From Tritrichomonas foetus (Eukaryota > Parabasalia > Tritrichomonadida > Tritrichomonadidae), in assembly GCA_001839685.1 (NCBI GenBank), contig MLAK01001204.1, positions 62,001 through 126,000 on the forward strand: a stretch of DNA of 64,000 bases. Reading direction: 5' to 3'. Below the pieces are notes generated by a model. That model had not been told where the DNA came from, did no database searches, and was given only the letters and a program-made list of their open reading frames with translations. The stretch's first letter is position 1. Each line of letters starts with the position of its first letter. The position numbers were made by a program, and so were the translations under genes. Positions 46,279 to 55,530 of this stretch are shown piece by piece.

Positions 46279-49200
46279 ATGAATCAAGATCCGAAAGTCT
46301 TAGTTGAAAATTTGATCATGGCATCTGTATCAAACAATACTCAAGCTATTAATAAAGCAGGAAATGTGCTCCTCGATTTTATTAAAACTCCAATATCAAT
46401 ACCAACATTTGTCAATATAATAAAATTTCCAAAAAATCCAACTATCTATCATGCATCATATCTGTATTTAGAAAAATCTATTATTTTTCATTGGGAAACT
46501 TTCGATGAAAATCAAATATTAGAAATACAAAATTTGATAATTGAACTTATAAAAACACAAGATGACAATATTTGTTTTAGAAACTGTTGTAAACTAATTC
46601 AATTTATTCTAAAAAATTGCGAAAAGATTGGATTTCCAAGTTTATTTGCTTTTTTAAATGAACCAGTTTCTTCACAAGAACAAGCACTTTCTCGTGTTCA
46701 CTTGTATTCGGGTGTTATTGAATTTCTACCACAAGATTTTGTTATAGACAACTGCGCATCTATCTACAACTTTGCTTTATTTGGTTTTAATTACAAAATC
46801 AGTGAAAATAACCCAAATGAAAATAATATGGCTGAACCAAATTTGAATATAAATAGTTTTAGTCAAGAAGATATTTATACAGAATCTTTTCATATTGCAA
46901 GTAAACTTGCACAAATAACAAATAACCCTCAATATGTCATAAACCATCTGGAGTTAATTCTCAATTTAATATCACCAAATATTGCAGAGTCAAATTTTGT
47001 TTTAATTTTCAAAGAGATTTGGGATCTTAGTGATTTATTGATTGAAATTCAAGAAATAATGGTGTATTTAATCAATTTTGCATTTAGAATAGTCACTTCT
47101 GAAGAATTTACACCATATCTGAGAAATTATGCACTTTCTGCAATGTTTCCCATATTGAATGTAAATGAATTGCCTCCTGACCAAGTTTATATCTTATTAA
47201 TAAAATCATTTGAGATTTCTGTCGCAATTATTGTTTCAGAACCTAATAATATTCAATACTCTCCAAATCCAATGATTGAACCTTTGAAAAATATCTATCC
47301 AGAAGAAACAATCTCCAAAATGATTCTTGATATCATTCAAAAAGAAATTAATTCCAATGACACAGCTCATATAATTGCTGCAATTTTCTTAATGATTGAT
47401 TTTCAACGCTACTTATCAGATTTTTTTTTGCAAAATGAAGATTTTTTCTCACAAATTTTAATAAATTTGCTTTCAAATAGTTCACATTTTCAAATTCAAC
47501 TTGCTGTACTTATTTTTCTTCAAAATTCAGAAAACCCACTTTCATTTTCTTTCCCAAAAGTTTGTCATGTGCTTTTCCCTTTAATTTTTCATCATGATGA
47601 ATGTTTTGCTAATCAAGCTTTGAATGCATTCAGACATTTTTTTCAGGCAAATGAGGTGAATATATCGCAATCACTTTCTTTGCACCTATTTGAAATTGTT
47701 TGGGAAAGTCGTTCAATTAATCTTGAAAATAATCCTGGAAACTTCTTTGAACTTATTTTTTGTCTTACACTAAATAGCTTCGATTTATTGAATGATAATA
47801 TCCTTCAGGAATTGTTTAGTTATGTTGTCAATTTTTCAGATTCATTCAAAATAGAATTTCCCATTGTATTATCATCATTAAAGATTGGAATTTTATTTTT
47901 AATGAACAATGATGAATATAATGAAGTTTTGATCCCAATTATTAATAATATGATTTGCAAAGTTCTTAATTTTGATGATATAACATATTATTTATCAATT
48001 TTCAACTATTTATATTTATTTATTCATCTTCTTAAATATCAATCACATGAGTATTTACGTTCAATTGATAAACTTGTTATAGAAAAAGTGATACAATATG
48101 ATAATGAATTATGTATTCGAGCTGGATGTGTGATCATCAAATATTGGAATTGTGCCCAAATTAAACCAGTTATATTTCCAAGATTATGGAAACTAATTAT
48201 CAAATCCAAACAAGAAAATTACGATGATGACGATGATGATATCAGTGATGATCATCCATTATTTTGTATCAAATTTTTGGCAAAATATCTTGAACCTCAA
48301 GAAGGAATAATGTTAATTCAAACTCTTATTGAATTTCATTTAAATAATAATCTAGCAGCAAGTTTATCACTTTACTCACTAATCAAGCATTCGCAAGAAG
48401 AAAACCATGGAAATATTGTTTCTATACTTTCTAATTTAATTTTACAATCGATGAAAAATAACTATAGTTATTTTGATCAAATATGCCAACTTTTTACATA
48501 TGTATTTTGTTGGAAATCTGATGTTTCATATAAATTTGCAAATGACATTTTCTCACCTTTTATTCAAATTTATCCTTCAGTTAGTGTTCTAACTAAAGAT
48601 ACTATCATTGGAGTTTTTTGTGATATGATAACATATGATAAAATTCTGAATGAAGATAGATATCTAAAATTGACTGAATTAAGTGTTCAAGCAATTTTAA
48701 ATGAATCACTCACTATTCAAGAAATGCACAATTGTTGCTTTTTATTAAATATTATTTTACGGAAACATAAAGAAATAATTTTCACAATTTCAGAAAAACT
48801 TCTTGAACTCCTTCAAAAGCTTGGAAACTTATTTGTTCATCTTGAACAACAAAGTGTAGAGGATAACAACATCAATGATAATTTGTTGGATAATGTGGCT
48901 TCTCTAGTTTTAAATATTATTACTTTAATTCCAATTAATGTAATTCCTCAGTGTGGAAATCAAATTGATGAATATTTAGCTTTTTCTGTATCGAGATTTC
49001 CAACACAAGATAAAACAGAAATTGTGCCAATGTTGACAAATATGATTGGATTTGTTCAAAATCTACAAAATAATAAAATTGGATTATCAGCAAATGCAAC
49101 ACTTGTATTAGCACTTGCTTTTACTCGATTTTTAATGCTGGGGAAAAGGAGAAGATGCCAAATAAAGATCGAGGAAGAAACTATTGCTTCTTCTGTTAGG

Positions 49201-49311
49201 ATCTTGAAATTATTCATGTCAAATGAAGGCATTTCTAATAAGATTCAAGAAATTTTTTCTAATAATTCATCATCTGCTAAAATTTTAAAAATGTACTTTA
49301 ATAAATATTAA
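46279..49311 (+). CDS. Karyopherin-beta family nuclear transport receptor (importin/exportin-like)
   Basis: 1010 residues. Residues about 5-80 have the importin-beta N-terminal (IBN_N) pattern, LVENLIMASVSNNTQAINKA, then IVNIIKFP-like helices and ASYLYLEKSIIFHWETF, the hallmark of a leucine-rich helix pair ending with a Trp/Phe. The remaining sequence is all-helical HEAT-like repeats, and 1010 residues is a normal length for importins 7, 8 and 11 or exportins. An acidic patch near 645 (YDDDDDDISDDHP) is like the acidic loops that bind Ran or cargo. It should carry proteins across the nuclear pore with Ran-GTP. Which subfamily is not clear. The TTCAAGG upstream fits the local initiator. Confidence 0.75.
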   Translation: MNQDPKVLVENLIMASVSNNTQAINKAGNVLLDFIKTPISIPTFVNIIKFPKNPTIYHASYLYLEKSIIFHWETFDENQILEIQNLIIELIKTQDDNICFRNCCKLIQFILKNCEKIGFPSLFAFLNEPVSSQEQALSRVHLYSGVIEFLPQDFVIDNCASIYNFALFGFNYKISENNPNENNMAEPNLNINSFSQEDIYTESFHIASKLAQITNNPQYVINHLELILNLISPNIAESNFVLIFKEIWDLSDLLIEIQEIMVYLINFAFRIVTSEEFTPYLRNYALSAMFPILNVNELPPDQVYILLIKSFEISVAIIVSEPNNIQYSPNPMIEPLKNIYPEETISKMILDIIQKEINSNDTAHIIAAIFLMIDFQRYLSDFFLQNEDFFSQILINLLSNSSHFQIQLAVLIFLQNSENPLSFSFPKVCHVLFPLIFHHDECFANQALNAFRHFFQANEVNISQSLSLHLFEIVWESRSINLENNPGNFFELIFCLTLNSFDLLNDNILQELFSYVVNFSDSFKIEFPIVLSSLKIGILFLMNNDEYNEVLIPIINNMICKVLNFDDITYYLSIFNYLYLFIHLLKYQSHEYLRSIDKLVIEKVIQYDNELCIRAGCVIIKYWNCAQIKPVIFPRLWKLIIKSKQENYDDDDDDISDDHPLFCIKFLAKYLEPQEGIMLIQTLIEFHLNNNLAASLSLYSLIKHSQEENHGNIVSILSNLILQSMKNNYSYFDQICQLFTYVFCWKSDVSYKFANDIFSPFIQIYPSVSVLTKDTIIGVFCDMITYDKILNEDRYLKLTELSVQAILNESLTIQEMHNCCFLLNIILRKHKEIIFTISEKLLELLQKLGNLFVHLEQQSVEDNNINDNLLDNVASLVLNIITLIPINVIPQCGNQIDEYLAFSVSRFPTQDKTEIVPMLTNMIGFVQNLQNNKIGLSANATLVLALAFTRFLMLGKRRRCQIKIEEETIASSVRILKLFMSNEGISNKIQEIFSNNSSSAKILKMYFNKY

Positions 49312-49405
49312 ATTGATAATATCTGTATTTTAACAACTTTCAGAAACATTTTTTAAAATATTAGTCAAGAAAAAGATTGATTTTGAACAAACAAAATATA
49401 AAAGA

Positions 49406-50863
49406 TTATGGAGAATTTTCGAAAAAATTATTTGCAATCGCAACTATTTCTGTTGAAATAGAAGAAATTGGATAAGTTTCATTATGAATGAGAAATTCTA
49501 TAGATTCTATCAACAAAGTTGCTGTAAACATAGCTTTGAGTAATTGAGAATTGTTTTCAATCATTCCTTTCTGAATTATTTGATAAATTAGCACTGTAAT
49601 TCGTTCCAATGCATCATCTGGAATTGATTCATATATTTGGCCAACAATGTCAAAGAAATTGTTTCGTAGATAAAAGTCTATGTGTTCACTTGTTGAATGT
49701 TTTATTATTTCCAAAATTGCGCAAATTGCACAAATCATCATATCAAATTGCTTTTTACTATGTAAAATATTCATTAAAAGATCATCAACACCATTTTGAC
49801 TCAAAATATTCACCCCATCATTTCCACATGCTGCAATTTCACCAAGAATATCGATTGAATAACAAGCAGACACATTATCATAACACTCGTGATCAAAATC
49901 ACTCGCAGAAGTACAAACAGAGTCACACAGGGAAGAATTATCCCCAAGAGAAAAAGTATTTAAAATATTATTCAAAGTGTCTTCGCATTCATTATTCACA
50001 TGATGATTAGAATTATTAATGATATTTTTATTATTGAATGATAATGATGCACAGAAAAGAACAAAAGGAAGGAGATTATTAGAAACGATAACAGTAAGAG
50101 AATCATGTGTTTGTGAAGCTAGTTGTCTTAAAATTCTCAATTCTAAGATCCGCTCTTGCGGACATGATGGAGGTGATTGAAAAACTGTAATTAATTGTGA
50201 ATGATAGGCAATTTTTTGAATGAGAGCTTTATTTACGGAAATTAAATTGAAAATAAATTCCAAACAAGTAAATCGAACAGAGGGTCTTAAACCAGATCGA
50301 GCTAATTTGAAAATTTTAGGTAAAAAACCCGATAAAAATTCGATGCAATGCTTTTCTTCATGAACTGCAAAAGACGATAGAAAGTGAATGTTGATTTCAA
50401 GATTATATGCGTTTTTTTTTAATAACGATTTGATTGGGAATTCTTTAAAACGATCTAAAATATATTTGGCGGATTGTACATTTGACTTAATGATAATAAT
50501 TAAGGAATTAATTGAATGGATTGAATGCAAATAGTTCAAAAACACGGAAATGAATTCTTGTTGTGAAAAAATTTCGGTATTGAATTCTTCATTAAACATT
50601 AAAATCTTTTCAATTAAAATTAAAGATTTTTCAATAATTTCTGGATTATTTGATTTCATGGCTTTCAAAAGAACAAAGGATTGCTGAAAAGTAATTACAA
50701 CTACTGATTTTTCACAGAAATTGTAAAGACCCTCAATTCCTTCAAAAACTGTATTTGGATCATCCATCAGATGAAAAAATGGATCAACATCATCTGCTCT
50801 TGACAAGTTGTATTTTATAGATGTTGGTGCGTTTGTACGATCCGATCTGCGCAGATCGCGCAT
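49406..50863 (-). CDS. Armadillo-like repeat protein, unknown
   Basis: 485 residues from the first in-frame ATG at 50863; the frame is open 20 codons further upstream but starts with TTG codons and no ATG. The N terminus is basic (MRDLRRSDRTNAPTS) and is followed by ARM-like helix pairs (for example FEGIEGLYNFCEKSVV, LIEKILMFNEEFNTEIF, FLPKIFKLARSGLRPSVRF). An importin-alpha-like ARM protein is a possible relative, but no clear binding-site residues were found. Only 95 bases separate it from the 3' end of the karyopherin gene (convergent). Compare the similar gene at 33597-35063. Confidence 0.6.
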   Translation of the reverse strand: MRDLRRSDRTNAPTSIKYNLSRADDVDPFFHLMDDPNTVFEGIEGLYNFCEKSVVVITFQQSFVLLKAMKSNNPEIIEKSLILIEKILMFNEEFNTEIFSQQEFISVFLNYLHSIHSINSLIIIIKSNVQSAKYILDRFKEFPIKSLLKKNAYNLEINIHFLSSFAVHEEKHCIEFLSGFLPKIFKLARSGLRPSVRFTCLEFIFNLISVNKALIQKIAYHSQLITVFQSPPSCPQERILELRILRQLASQTHDSLTVIVSNNLLPFVLFCASLSFNNKNIINNSNHHVNNECEDTLNNILNTFSLGDNSSLCDSVCTSASDFDHECYDNVSACYSIDILGEIAACGNDGVNILSQNGVDDLLMNILHSKKQFDMMICAICAILEIIKHSTSEHIDFYLRNNFFDIVGQIYESIPDDALERITVLIYQIIQKGMIENNSQLLKAMFTATLLIESIEFLIHNETYPISSISTEIVAIANNFFENSP

Positions 50864-51306
50864 AATTTCTCTTTGGTAATCAAGATTTACTTGCGATTTC
50901 AATTGAGAATGATATGTCAACAATTTGTCACTATTTTATCATGGCCGGGCCATTTATTAATTGAATTTTAATGTTTTAATAATTGGTTGATTTTCTCAGT
51001 GATAGACAAATTATTCGCTGACATTTTTATTCTTAATAAACAAACTATATAATTTTTCAATGATAGTTCCTTTTAAAACTCTAAATAAAAATCTCCCGCC
51101 TCACATGGATAATATTTTATTAAGGTTATGATATATTTCGTTTAAATATTATATATAAATTTTAAATTATATTTAAAAGATAAAATATATTTTTGACCTT
51201 TTTAATATTGAGATAAATATATTTTAGTTTCGATTTTATCCATTCTCAAAGCAAAATTTTATTTGATAAAAACCGCTTTCTCGATTAAATTTTTTCAGAA
51301 TTCAAA
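50864..51306. other. Intergenic region between divergent genes
   Basis: About 440 bases with the promoter region of the ARM protein (-) and the TM9 gene (+). A 13-base near-palindrome ATGGCCGGGCCAT is at 50941-50953. GAATTCAAAATGC precedes the TM9 ATG. Nothing else recognised. Confidence 0.45.
51302..51304 (+). promoter_or_regulatory. Candidate initiator TCA upstream of the TM9 gene
   Basis: GAATTCAAAATGC: TCA ends two bases before the ATG, as for SHQ1. Confidence 0.3.
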
Positions 51307-53010
51307 ATGCTTCTCTTTGTGATTTCCTTCTTTTCGATACATTATGAAAATTCTTTGTTTAAAAAAGGAGATACAGTTCCAGTTCAAATCAGTTCACTAA
51401 CCAGTGAAAAACATCTTTTTCCAATGTCATTAAATCAATTTTGTGATAATTTCGGAACAAACGAAACAGATTTTTCACTTGGAGCAAACCTAATAGGATA
51501 TGAAACATATAAAAAAACATATGATTTCATTTTTAATCTAAAACCGCAAAATTCTCAAAATGTTTTGATTTGTTCCAAAAATATGACAGCAAAAGATATT
51601 AATTATCTCTTTAATAATCAATACAGATTCAATTTTAGAATAAATCGATTTAAAGTGAAAGATGAAGATGATATTTCAGGCCTAAAAATCATTCAAAATA
51701 GAAATTATGATTCAAGTATTATTAATAATCATTTTTCAATCGAGATTCATTATAAAAATACCAATAGAACTAGTACTTATAAAATAGTAAAAGTAACAGG
51801 AATTGCTGAATCCAAATATAAAACTCTTTTCATTCAAAAAGAAATGAATCTCAACAAATTTGAAAATCAAAAAATCGATTTTACTTTTAATGTAAAATTC
51901 ATTGAAGATCAACTTTTAAAAGATGAATTATATTCAACTACTTTCGAACAAAATTTGACTTTTATATTACTTTTAATTAATACATTTTGTATCATTTATA
52001 TGGTTTTCTTCTTTTGTAATTTTAAGAACAATGAAACAAATTTAGATTTCGAAGAATATGAAGAAAATTCTTGGTATTTTGTTCGTGGTGACATTTTTCG
52101 TAATCCTAGAAGATTGCCACTTTTATGTTCATTAAGTGGAATTGGATTTCAACTATTTTTTGTTGGATTGTTTGCATCTTTTTCTAAATATCCTAATGAA
52201 GCATCACTTGTGAATAGACTCATTTTCTACTTGATACTTTTATCTCCTTTATCCGGATTTATTTCAATTCGAATGTTTAAAATAGCAGATGGAACAGCAT
52301 GGAGAAATTTGATCTCAATTAATGCTTTATTAGCACCAATTATTGTGTTGATATCTTTTATTTTATCACAATCATTGAATTTTGTGTTTCAGTCAGCAAA
52401 AATGTTGACTGTTCAAAATTTTTCTATTATTCTAGGTTGTATTTTATTACATATCATTTTATCAACGATTGGATCATTTTTTTCTTTAAAAATTGCAGTT
52501 CCTCAATTACCTTTTAAAGTTAATTTAATTCCAAAGCAAATTGTTAAGCAGCCATTTTATCTACAAGGAATACCACGTTATTTAATTGTTGGATTTTATG
52601 TGTTTTTAAACTTATATTCCATTTTCAAAATTGTGCTAAAAATGAATAATAACATAAGTGAAATTATAATTTCTAAAGTATTTGGATTTGAATCATTAAT
52701 GCTGATGTTTACTTCATCATTTAATGTTACTTTATTTTATATGTTTCTTTCAATTAAAAAAGAGGATTACAGATGGTGGTGGAGTGCTTTTCTCGGTCCA
52801 TCATTTTGCGGTGTATTTTATATTTTGTTGGCAGTTTATCAATATATATTTTATGAAAAAGGAAATATAGCTTCTCTTGTAATATATGCTTGTCAACATT
52901 TGATGATTGGCGGATCATTTTCATTAACTGCTGGATTTTGCGGATTTTTTTCATGTTTTCTATTTTTATTGTCATATTATAATATATGTTTCAATTCTAG
53001 ATTAAAATAA
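51307..53010 (+). CDS. TM9 (nonaspanin, EMP70) family protein
   Basis: 567 residues. A signal sequence (MLLFVISFFSI) is followed by a lumenal domain of about 200 residues opening with LFKKGDTVPVQISSL, the TM9 family start (Y/F-K-x-G-D-x-V-P). Nine membrane spans fill 215-560; after the first one, WYFVRGDIFRNPRRLPLLCS is the family's conserved cytoplasmic VHGDVFRxPxx motif. Near the end, KEDYRWWWSAFLGP is another strong family motif. TM9 proteins work in the Golgi and endosomes in sorting of membrane proteins, adhesion and phagocytosis. The usual C-terminal KxD sorting motif is not seen; the protein ends NSRLK. Complete and confidently identified. Confidence 0.93.
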   Translation: MLLFVISFFSIHYENSLFKKGDTVPVQISSLTSEKHLFPMSLNQFCDNFGTNETDFSLGANLIGYETYKKTYDFIFNLKPQNSQNVLICSKNMTAKDINYLFNNQYRFNFRINRFKVKDEDDISGLKIIQNRNYDSSIINNHFSIEIHYKNTNRTSTYKIVKVTGIAESKYKTLFIQKEMNLNKFENQKIDFTFNVKFIEDQLLKDELYSTTFEQNLTFILLLINTFCIIYMVFFFCNFKNNETNLDFEEYEENSWYFVRGDIFRNPRRLPLLCSLSGIGFQLFFVGLFASFSKYPNEASLVNRLIFYLILLSPLSGFISIRMFKIADGTAWRNLISINALLAPIIVLISFILSQSLNFVFQSAKMLTVQNFSIILGCILLHIILSTIGSFFSLKIAVPQLPFKVNLIPKQIVKQPFYLQGIPRYLIVGFYVFLNLYSIFKIVLKMNNNISEIIISKVFGFESLMLMFTSSFNVTLFYMFLSIKKEDYRWWWSAFLGPSFCGVFYILLAVYQYIFYEKGNIASLVIYACQHLMIGGSFSLTAGFCGFFSCFLFLLSYYNICFNSRLK

Positions 53011-53899
53011 ATGTCTATAACTTTTATTCTGATTTTTACCATTGAGTCCAACTATAGTTGATATATCAATGAATTTTTGTACACAATAATTTTGTATTGA
53101 TATTTGATTTTTATATAAACATTGGGGAAATTATTTTATTGAATTGACACAATCACTAGTTCAGAATAATTGAGATCCATTTCAACTATTGTTAAATTCA
53201 TTTGTTGATTTTTGAACATGATAAAAATTATCATTTATCCTTCGATTTTTTTGGGATTTCTCCGATCAAAAATTGATGAACATGCATTAAAAATATCATA
53301 AACAAATGTAAACCAAATTATCGTAATACATTTTGTTTTCCGTATATTTGATATCTTGCTGTTTTAAAACTCTTTATTAAAATATTAATATTTCGTGTCT
53401 ATCGACAACAAATTATTATTTTTTGTGAATTCGATGATACTTCTAGAAAATTATCTTAAAACATGAATATATCTATATATTATATTTGAACTCTGAATTA
53501 CCAACTCTGAAGCTATATGCATTTTTTTCGCCCACAATTCGAAGATGATTGTTCATTTTAGTTGCTGATGATAAATCAAGAATAAAATTTATTTAAAATT
53601 GTTTCTCATCGTTCAATTCACTACTATTCGTTATCGGTAATTTACAAATGATCATCATTTATTTATATAAATTCACCATGTAATATACAAAATGCTGATA
53701 ATATTATCTATTTATTAGCTTTTTATGAATAATTCGTTGCATGAGTAAATTCTTCAAACATTAATTCATTAACAAGTTCGAAATCAAAGAATTAGGGAAA
53801 AGCATTTTTAGATCATTGAGCATTTAACTCAGTAAAAATTTTGTTTTTTGTTACATTCATCTGTTGAATGAATTATTTTCATAGGTTGATGTACCAATC
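53011..53899. other. AT-rich intergenic region left of the MITE
   Basis: About 890 bases with no frame of interest. It is the 3' flank of the TM9 gene and the insertion neighbourhood of the MITE at 53908-54134. No RNA gene recognised. Confidence 0.5.
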
Positions 53900-53907
53900 A
53901 AAGAACA
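53900..53907. repeat. Left target-site duplication AAAGAACA
   Basis: Identical to 54135-54142; the two copies flank the inverted-repeat element. The next base, T, is shared as well (AAAGAACAT), but the inverted repeat is symmetric only if T belongs to the element. Confidence 0.75.
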
Positions 53908-54134
53908 TAGGGTTCGCGCTTATGCCCAAAATGATTTTGAAAATATTCGTGTTTTTCCCTGAGGAATTCGTATGAGAATTAGCTAGATTATCTATTCTAT
54001 TCTATTAAAGATATATAACTTATAGCATACTTAGGAGGAGGGATTCTTAAGTTACAAAGATGCCTAATTTATTTTGATTTTTTTCAAACCTTGGGCATAA
54101 TTTATGAAATCCTTGGGCAGAAGGGCGAACCCTA
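53908..54134. mobile_element. hAT-like MITE, 227 bp, with 8-bp target-site duplication
   Basis: The element begins TAGGGTTCGCGCTTATGCCC and ends with the reverse complement of TAGGGTTCGCCCTTCTGCCC, so the terminal inverted repeats match in 20 of 22 positions (53908-53929 and 54113-54134). It is flanked by 8-bp direct repeats AAAGAACA. Eight-bp duplications and TIRs starting with (T/C)A-rich GGG are usual for hAT transposons. A second CCTTGGGCATAA (54089-54100) repeats the subterminal motif CCTTGGGCAGAA (54111-54122), as expected for transposase-binding sites. It has no ORF, so it is non-autonomous. It lies upstream of the glycosyltransferase gene at 54243. Confidence 0.72.
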
Positions 54135-54142
54135 AAAGAACA
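54135..54142. repeat. Right target-site duplication AAAGAACA
   Basis: Matches 53900-53907 exactly. The empty site would read ...ATCAAAGAACATCAAATG. Confidence 0.75.
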
Positions 54143-54242
54143 TCAAATGCTTTTCTCAAATGTGTAAATGATCATAATCAAATAATGCTTTCAAAGTATA
54201 TTTGGCCATCAAAACATTGCTAGTCAAAAAATGATCTAAAGT

Positions 54243-55238
54243 ATGGTTCAACAAAAGGATTGCTACCGTTCACCTTTTTCTTTCTATGTAACTGGGTTCA
54301 TTTTTATTGTCCTCACTATTGTTGGAATTTCAGTCAGCATTTCGAAAAATAAAGCGATTAGTTTCATTTCAGATGTCGATTTTTTGTATTATCCCAAACG
54401 GGACATTCCGATTTACATCTGCATAATATGCGTCACAAATAACTCACCACGAACACCAGCCCTTCTCCAGTCATGGGGAAACGACTTTTTATCAACAACT
54501 ACGAATACTGTTCTCAAATTCGTTTCACGTGATCCAAATCCGCCCGATTATATGAAGGATATGAATCTATACTATTCAGCTGAACGACGGATGACAAATT
54601 TTCGTTATGTTTTTTATATGAATTATTTATCGGCTCACGATTTCTATGAAAACTCAAATGCCTCCTGGTACGTCAGGACAACTTATGATTGCCTCGTCCA
54701 CCTCGAGCGATTTTATGATTATATGGATAATTTATCCAAAAAATATGATCCAAACAAGGATGTTGTTTTCAAGGGGAAAGTGGTCAGTAAACATGTGCCT
54801 AAGTACACCTACATACATGGGGGATCTGGATGGATCATGTCTCGGGCTGCCGTTAAAAAATACTTGGATTTGGAACAAACAATGAAGACACTCTATGAAA
54901 ATGCAGGACATGGTGATGATGTAAATATTGTTAATTTTCCAAAACTTCTGAAAATGGATTTAGATGAAGTTGATGATGGCGCTTTTCTTGGATCACCTTT
55001 GAAAGATGAAGAATATAATGCTACTCGTAATTTTGATTTCTCAGGCATCAAGCGGAAATGTCGTTTTACTAATGTTAAAGCTCAGAACCCAGTCCCTGCA
55101 AGCAAAATCATTTTTTTCCACAATGGAAGGAAAAAAGACTACGTTTTTACAATTGGAAAGAAAATGTTAGATATGGCTCCACCAAATATTCGCTTTCAAA
55201 GTACGCATCACTACTCAGAACTTTGTACCGTTAACTAA
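54243..55238 (+). CDS. Type II membrane glycosyltransferase, GT31/Fringe-like
   Basis: 331 residues. A short cytoplasmic tail, then one membrane span (11-33), then a lumenal domain: the type II layout of Golgi glycosyltransferases. Motifs follow the beta-1,3-glycosyltransferase (Fringe, C1GALT1) plan: WYVRTTYDC at 142-150, in the place of the DxD-bearing strand W(Y/F)xxxDDD, YIHGGSGWIMSRAAV at 190-204 (family GGAGxxLS), and GHGDDVNIV at 222-230. The metal-binding DDD is replaced by TYD, so activity may be altered or metal binding unusual. It probably extends surface glycans. The ATG lies about 100 bases from the MITE's right end. The call is based on fold motifs and layout. Confidence 0.72.
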   Translation: MVQQKDCYRSPFSFYVTGFIFIVLTIVGISVSISKNKAISFISDVDFLYYPKRDIPIYICIICVTNNSPRTPALLQSWGNDFLSTTTNTVLKFVSRDPNPPDYMKDMNLYYSAERRMTNFRYVFYMNYLSAHDFYENSNASWYVRTTYDCLVHLERFYDYMDNLSKKYDPNKDVVFKGKVVSKHVPKYTYIHGGSGWIMSRAAVKKYLDLEQTMKTLYENAGHGDDVNIVNFPKLLKMDLDEVDDGAFLGSPLKDEEYNATRNFDFSGIKRKCRFTNVKAQNPVPASKIIFFHNGRKKDYVFTIGKKMLDMAPPNIRFQSTHHYSELCTVN

Positions 55239-55530
55239 TTCATGTTTTTAAATATATATTTATTATATTTTAATCTTCATTTTTTCTTTTTGTGTACTTG
55301 AGAGACATTTCAAAATGAATCATTCAAAGAAATGAATTATTTAAAGAAATGAATCATTTAAAGAATGGTTGATTCCAGAGAAATATAAATTGTCTTCATA
55401 ATGCAGAGTCATTTTTACAGATAAACTAATATGCATTGATGGAAACAATATAAATGCTATTATTTGACCAAAGAACAAATTACAATATGAGTTCAAGTGA
55501 TAATATAATATTTACTAGTAAAAACAATAA

